A stretch of 7,909 bases of DNA from Myxococcaceae bacterium (lineage in GTDB: Bacteria; Myxococcota; Myxococcia; Myxococcales; Myxococcaceae). The stretch covers positions 1 to 7,909 of the forward strand of contig JAGSPQ010000124.1 in assembly GCA_018262385.1 (NCBI GenBank), given 5' to 3'. Of the stretch, positions 6,110 to 7,909 are shown one piece after another. The number at the start of each line of letters is the position of its first letter. Positions within the stretch are counted from its first letter, which is position 1. The notes below the pieces were generated by a model, which had not been told where the DNA came from, did not search any database, and worked only from the letters and a program-made list of their open reading frames with translations. Both the position numbers and the translations under genes were made by a program.

Positions 6110-6140
6110 GGGGTCTCCGGTTGGGGTGGGTGCGGCGGGA

Positions 6141-6152
6141 GGGCTGCAGCCC
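6141..6152. promoter_or_regulatory. Perfect 12-base palindrome (possible protein binding site)
   Basis: GGGCTGCAGCCC is its own reverse complement. It lies in the divergent region between the NTF2-like gene and the membrane protein gene, roughly 75 bases upstream of the sigma-54-type promoter. That is a usual distance for an enhancer-binding protein site, and it is also close to the start of the minus-strand gene. No other copy was noticed in the window's gaps. Confidence 0.45.
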
Positions 6153-6180
6153 GCATGCCCACCTCGCCGAACCGTTCGCT

Positions 6181-6200
6181 GCGTCGGGCGCAACCGACGC
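6181..6200. promoter_or_regulatory. Perfect inverted repeat upstream of the sigma-54-type promoter
   Basis: GCGTCGG (6181-6187) and CCGACGC (6194-6200) are perfect 7-base arms around the six bases GCGCAA. The element ends 13 bases before the -24 box of the sigma-54-type promoter. It may be an operator or activator site, or a hairpin if transcribed. No T-run follows, so it is not an intrinsic terminator. Confidence 0.45.
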
Positions 6201-6213
6201 GCGGCACCGGAAG

Positions 6214-6228
6214 TGGCGCGGGGTTTGC
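6214..6228 (+). promoter_or_regulatory. Sigma-54 type (-24/-12) promoter
   Basis: TGGCGC, five bases, then TTGC matches the sigma-54 consensus TGGCAC-N5-TTGC with one mismatch and exact spacing; the invariant GG (6215-6216) and GC (6227-6228) are both present. Transcription would start about 12 bases after the GC, near 6239-6241, just before the ATG at 6242. Such promoters need an ATP-driven activator bound upstream, and two dyads lie in suitable places. The promoter points toward the membrane protein gene. Confidence 0.6.
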
Positions 6229-6241
6229 CTTTGATCGCTCC

Positions 6242-6829
6242 ATGGCCACCACTGCTCCCAGTACGAGGCGAGGCGCTGCACCCGCGGTCGAATACGAGCT
6301 GAAGCGAGACGTGCTGGCGGGGATCCTCGCTGGCCAGATCGCAGGGCTGATCATGGCGGTGGCGATGGTCCTCGTCTTCGTCTTGATCCTCCGCCTGCCC
6401 TGGTACCACCCGGTGCAGGTGATCGGCTCGGCCGCGCTCGGCGATCGCGCGCTGCCCGGCGCCTTCCATCTTCCCGGCTTCCTCGCCGGCCTCGCGCTGC
6501 ACCAGCTGGTCGCCGCGCTGGTCTGGTCGCTGGCCTTCAGCCTGTTGATCAACCGGCTCGAGCACACCTGGGCGAACGTGCTCGCGGTCGGCCTCGCGGT
6601 TGGCGCGCTCAGCCACGTGATCGACACCAACTTCATCGTCCCGGCGATCATGAACGGGCTCCACGGCCACAACCTCTGGGCGGAGAACGTGCCGCGGTTC
6701 TGGAGCTGGATCGCCCACCTCGTCTACGGCCTGAGCATGCTCAGCTTCCTGCCGATCTGGCAGAAGCTGCCGGCCGGCCGCACCGCCCGCCGCGCGCCCC
6801 CGCCGGATCTCGGCCACCCGGCGGCCTGA
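6242..6829 (+). CDS. Small multi-spanning membrane protein, function unknown
   Basis: The 195-residue product has about four membrane segments (near 24-51, 80-104, 111-137 and 155-174), a hydrophilic N-terminus and a basic, proline-rich tail (178-195). Histidines and polar residues cluster in and around the third segment and the loop after it: HVIDTN (125-130) and NGLHGHN (138-144). They could bind metal or a cofactor, but no known motif is complete. I do not recognise the family. The start is uncertain. The ATG at 6242 lacks a Shine-Dalgarno sequence and nearly coincides with the predicted transcription start. Eight of the first 23 codons end in A or T, against about two of the next 37, so the GTG at 6311 (172 residues, beginning just at the first membrane segment) may be the true start. 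Control is probably by sigma-54 through the promoter at 6214-6228. Confidence 0.75.
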   Translation: MATTAPSTRRGAAPAVEYELKRDVLAGILAGQIAGLIMAVAMVLVFVLILRLPWYHPVQVIGSAALGDRALPGAFHLPGFLAGLALHQLVAALVWSLAFSLLINRLEHTWANVLAVGLAVGALSHVIDTNFIVPAIMNGLHGHNLWAENVPRFWSWIAHLVYGLSMLSFLPIWQKLPAGRTARRAPPPDLGHPAA

Positions 6830-6865
6830 GCTTCACGAGCCCCACCCACTCAGGGGCGGTTCACA

Positions 6866-6871
6866 TACGAT
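6866..6871 (+). promoter_or_regulatory. Possible -10 element close to the ATG of the TPR protein
   Basis: TACGAT fits the TANNNT form of a -10 box and ends 8 bases before the ATG at 6880, so transcription would start on or next to the start codon. No acceptable -35 hexamer lies 16-18 bases upstream. The gene also has no Shine-Dalgarno sequence, which agrees with a leaderless message, but a six-base match alone is weak evidence. Confidence 0.3.
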
Positions 6872-6879
6872 GGCCCTTC

Positions 6880-7909
6880 ATGACGATCCGAGTGAAGGCG
6901 AACCGGTGGTGGGGTGGGCTCCTCGCGGCGGCGCTGGGCTCGGTGGCCTGGGCGCAGGATGCAGGGACCCCGGCGAGAGCGGTGGCCGCCGGCCCGCGGC
7001 TTCCGGTGCTGGTGGTGCTGCCTCCTTCCACCGACGACGCCACCGCGCGCGAGTACGCGATGCTGCTCCAGGCCCGCGCCTACGGGCAGCTGCTCGCCAC
7101 CGGGCGCTTCGCGCTGCCGCACATCAAGCAGGTGCTGGCGATGACCGCCGGGGAAGGGCTGAAGGCCGAGCAGCTGCGGACCCCCGAGGACGCCGAGCGC
7201 GCCGCCCGCCGGCTGGGCGGCGACGGCTACGTCTTCGGCCAGCTCGCCGCCGACGGGAAGGGGTTCGTGCTCACCGCCAGCGCGCAGCTGGTGGGGAAGA
7301 AGCCGCAGAAGGTGACCTTGAAGCTGGACCTCAACGAGGCGACGGTGAAGTCGATCGAGGAGGGCGGCGATGCGCTCGCGGCCGCGCTCTACAAGGTCGC
7401 GGTCACCGACAAGAAGCCGCTGGTGCTCCAGGATGTGCCGCCGTCGACGCTCTCGGATCCGGCGATGCGCTCGTTCGCGCGCTGCTACGGGACGCTGACC
7501 CGCCAGCCGGCGGGCATCGAGAACCCGACCGTGCTCGACGAGGCCGAGCTGCGCGGCGCGGTCGAGGCGTGTGAGAAGGCGGCCAAGGACGATCCGGGCT
7601 TCTCGGGCGCGCAGGCGGGCCTCGCGCTCGCGTTCGCGATCCTCGGCGACGACACCCGCGCGGTGAAGGCGCTGAAGCTGGTCGGCGCCGCCGACGCGAT
7701 GCAGCCGCTCGCCTGGCAGGCCCGCTTCTGGCTGGTGACCCGCTACGAGTCGGGAGCGGCCGGCGAGCAGGTGCTGCGCGACGCGGTGGCCAGCCAGCCC
7801 GGGTTCCTGCTCGCCCGCAGCTACCTCGCCGAGCTGCTCGACACCTTGAGCGAGCACGAGAAGGCGGGCGCGGCGTGGAGGACGTACTCCGAGCTGGTGC
7901 CCGGCGATC
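6880..7909 (+). CDS. Secreted protein with TolB/CsgG-like N-terminal domain and TPR-like helices, 3' truncated by window edge
   Basis: The frame is open from the ATG at 6880 to the edge, giving 343 residues with no stop. It begins with a signal peptide (Arg4, Lys6, Arg9, hydrophobic 10-24, cleavage after AWA at 23-25), so it is periplasmic or outer-surface. Residues about 41-140 (LPVLVVLPPS, then RFALPHIKQVL, then AARRLGGDGYVFGQLAADGKGFVLTASAQLVG) look like the small alpha/beta domain found before repeats in TolB- or CsgG-like proteins; this match is by eye and weak. From about 227 on, helix pairs such as AVEACEKAAKDDPGFSGAQA and QVLRDAVASQPGFLLARSYL follow a TPR pattern, with DP and QP at the turns, suggesting a scaffold for protein binding. 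Only Cys216 and Cys230 are seen after the signal. It lies 50 bases after the membrane protein gene on the same strand and may be co-transcribed or have its own promoter. Confidence 0.78.
   Translation, partial: MTIRVKANRWWGGLLAAALGSVAWAQDAGTPARAVAAGPRLPVLVVLPPSTDDATAREYAMLLQARAYGQLLATGRFALPHIKQVLAMTAGEGLKAEQLRTPEDAERAARRLGGDGYVFGQLAADGKGFVLTASAQLVGKKPQKVTLKLDLNEATVKSIEEGGDALAAALYKVAVTDKKPLVLQDVPPSTLSDPAMRSFARCYGTLTRQPAGIENPTVLDEAELRGAVEACEKAAKDDPGFSGAQAGLALAFAILGDDTRAVKALKLVGAADAMQPLAWQARFWLVTRYESGAAGEQVLRDAVASQPGFLLARSYLAELLDTLSEHEKAGAAWRTYSELVPGD

Noticed and set aside
4374..6302. A 642-codon plus-strand open frame
   Set aside because: It overlaps the PilZ and repeat-protein genes in another frame and the NTF2-like gene in antisense. 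It is Arg/Pro/Ala-rich with no recognisable domain, as expected of a GC-rich shadow.
6850..7857. A 335-codon minus-strand open frame antisense to the TPR protein
   Set aside because: The plus-strand frame has a signal peptide and TPR-like helices and is open to the edge; the minus-strand product is Arg/Gly-rich with no domain.

Overview
The window is very GC-rich, with codons ending almost always in G or C and long shadow reading frames on both strands. This base composition, a solitary receiver protein, a PilZ protein, several secreted proteins of low complexity and a good sigma-54-type promoter suggest a member of the Myxococcota (the former deltaproteobacterial myxobacteria). That assignment is inference; no rRNA or other marker is present. 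I see nine protein genes, no RNA genes, no insertion sequences and no CRISPR array. Coding density is high: the longest non-coding gap is about 130 bases.

Layout. (1) 1-1101, plus strand: the C-terminal half of a glycoside hydrolase family 31 enzyme, cut by the window edge. (2) 1106-4365, minus strand, four genes transcribed right to left: a secreted DUF922-type zinc peptidase, then egtB, egtD and a stand-alone response regulator. The peptidase and egtB share an ATGA overlap, egtB and egtD are 7 bases apart, and a 68-base gap precedes the regulator. (3) 4465-5643, plus strand, divergent from that block: a small PilZ protein followed 30 bases later by a secreted Pro/Gly-rich protein carrying seven IDxxxGx heptads near its C-terminus. 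(4) 5657-6109, minus strand: an NTF2/SnoaL-like protein. (5) 6242-6829, plus strand: a small membrane protein behind a sigma-54-type promoter and two perfect dyads. (6) 6880 to the edge, plus strand: a secreted protein ending in TPR-like helices, cut by the window edge.

How the genes fit together. EgtD trimethylates histidine to hercynine, and EgtB adds a sulfur substituent to hercynine to give a sulfoxide; together they are the core of ergothioneine synthesis. No egtA, egtC or egtE is visible. This fits an EgtB that uses cysteine directly, with the C-S lyase encoded elsewhere, but the sequence cannot prove it. The translational coupling of a secreted peptidase to egtB is the oddest link in the block. 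The PilZ/secreted-repeat pair may be a c-di-GMP-linked cell-surface unit (inference).

The most interesting signals outside genes are the sigma-54 promoter that ends almost on the ATG it serves, a GNRA-loop hairpin that buries the Shine-Dalgarno sequence of the repeat protein, and a run of C immediately before the ATG of six genes.
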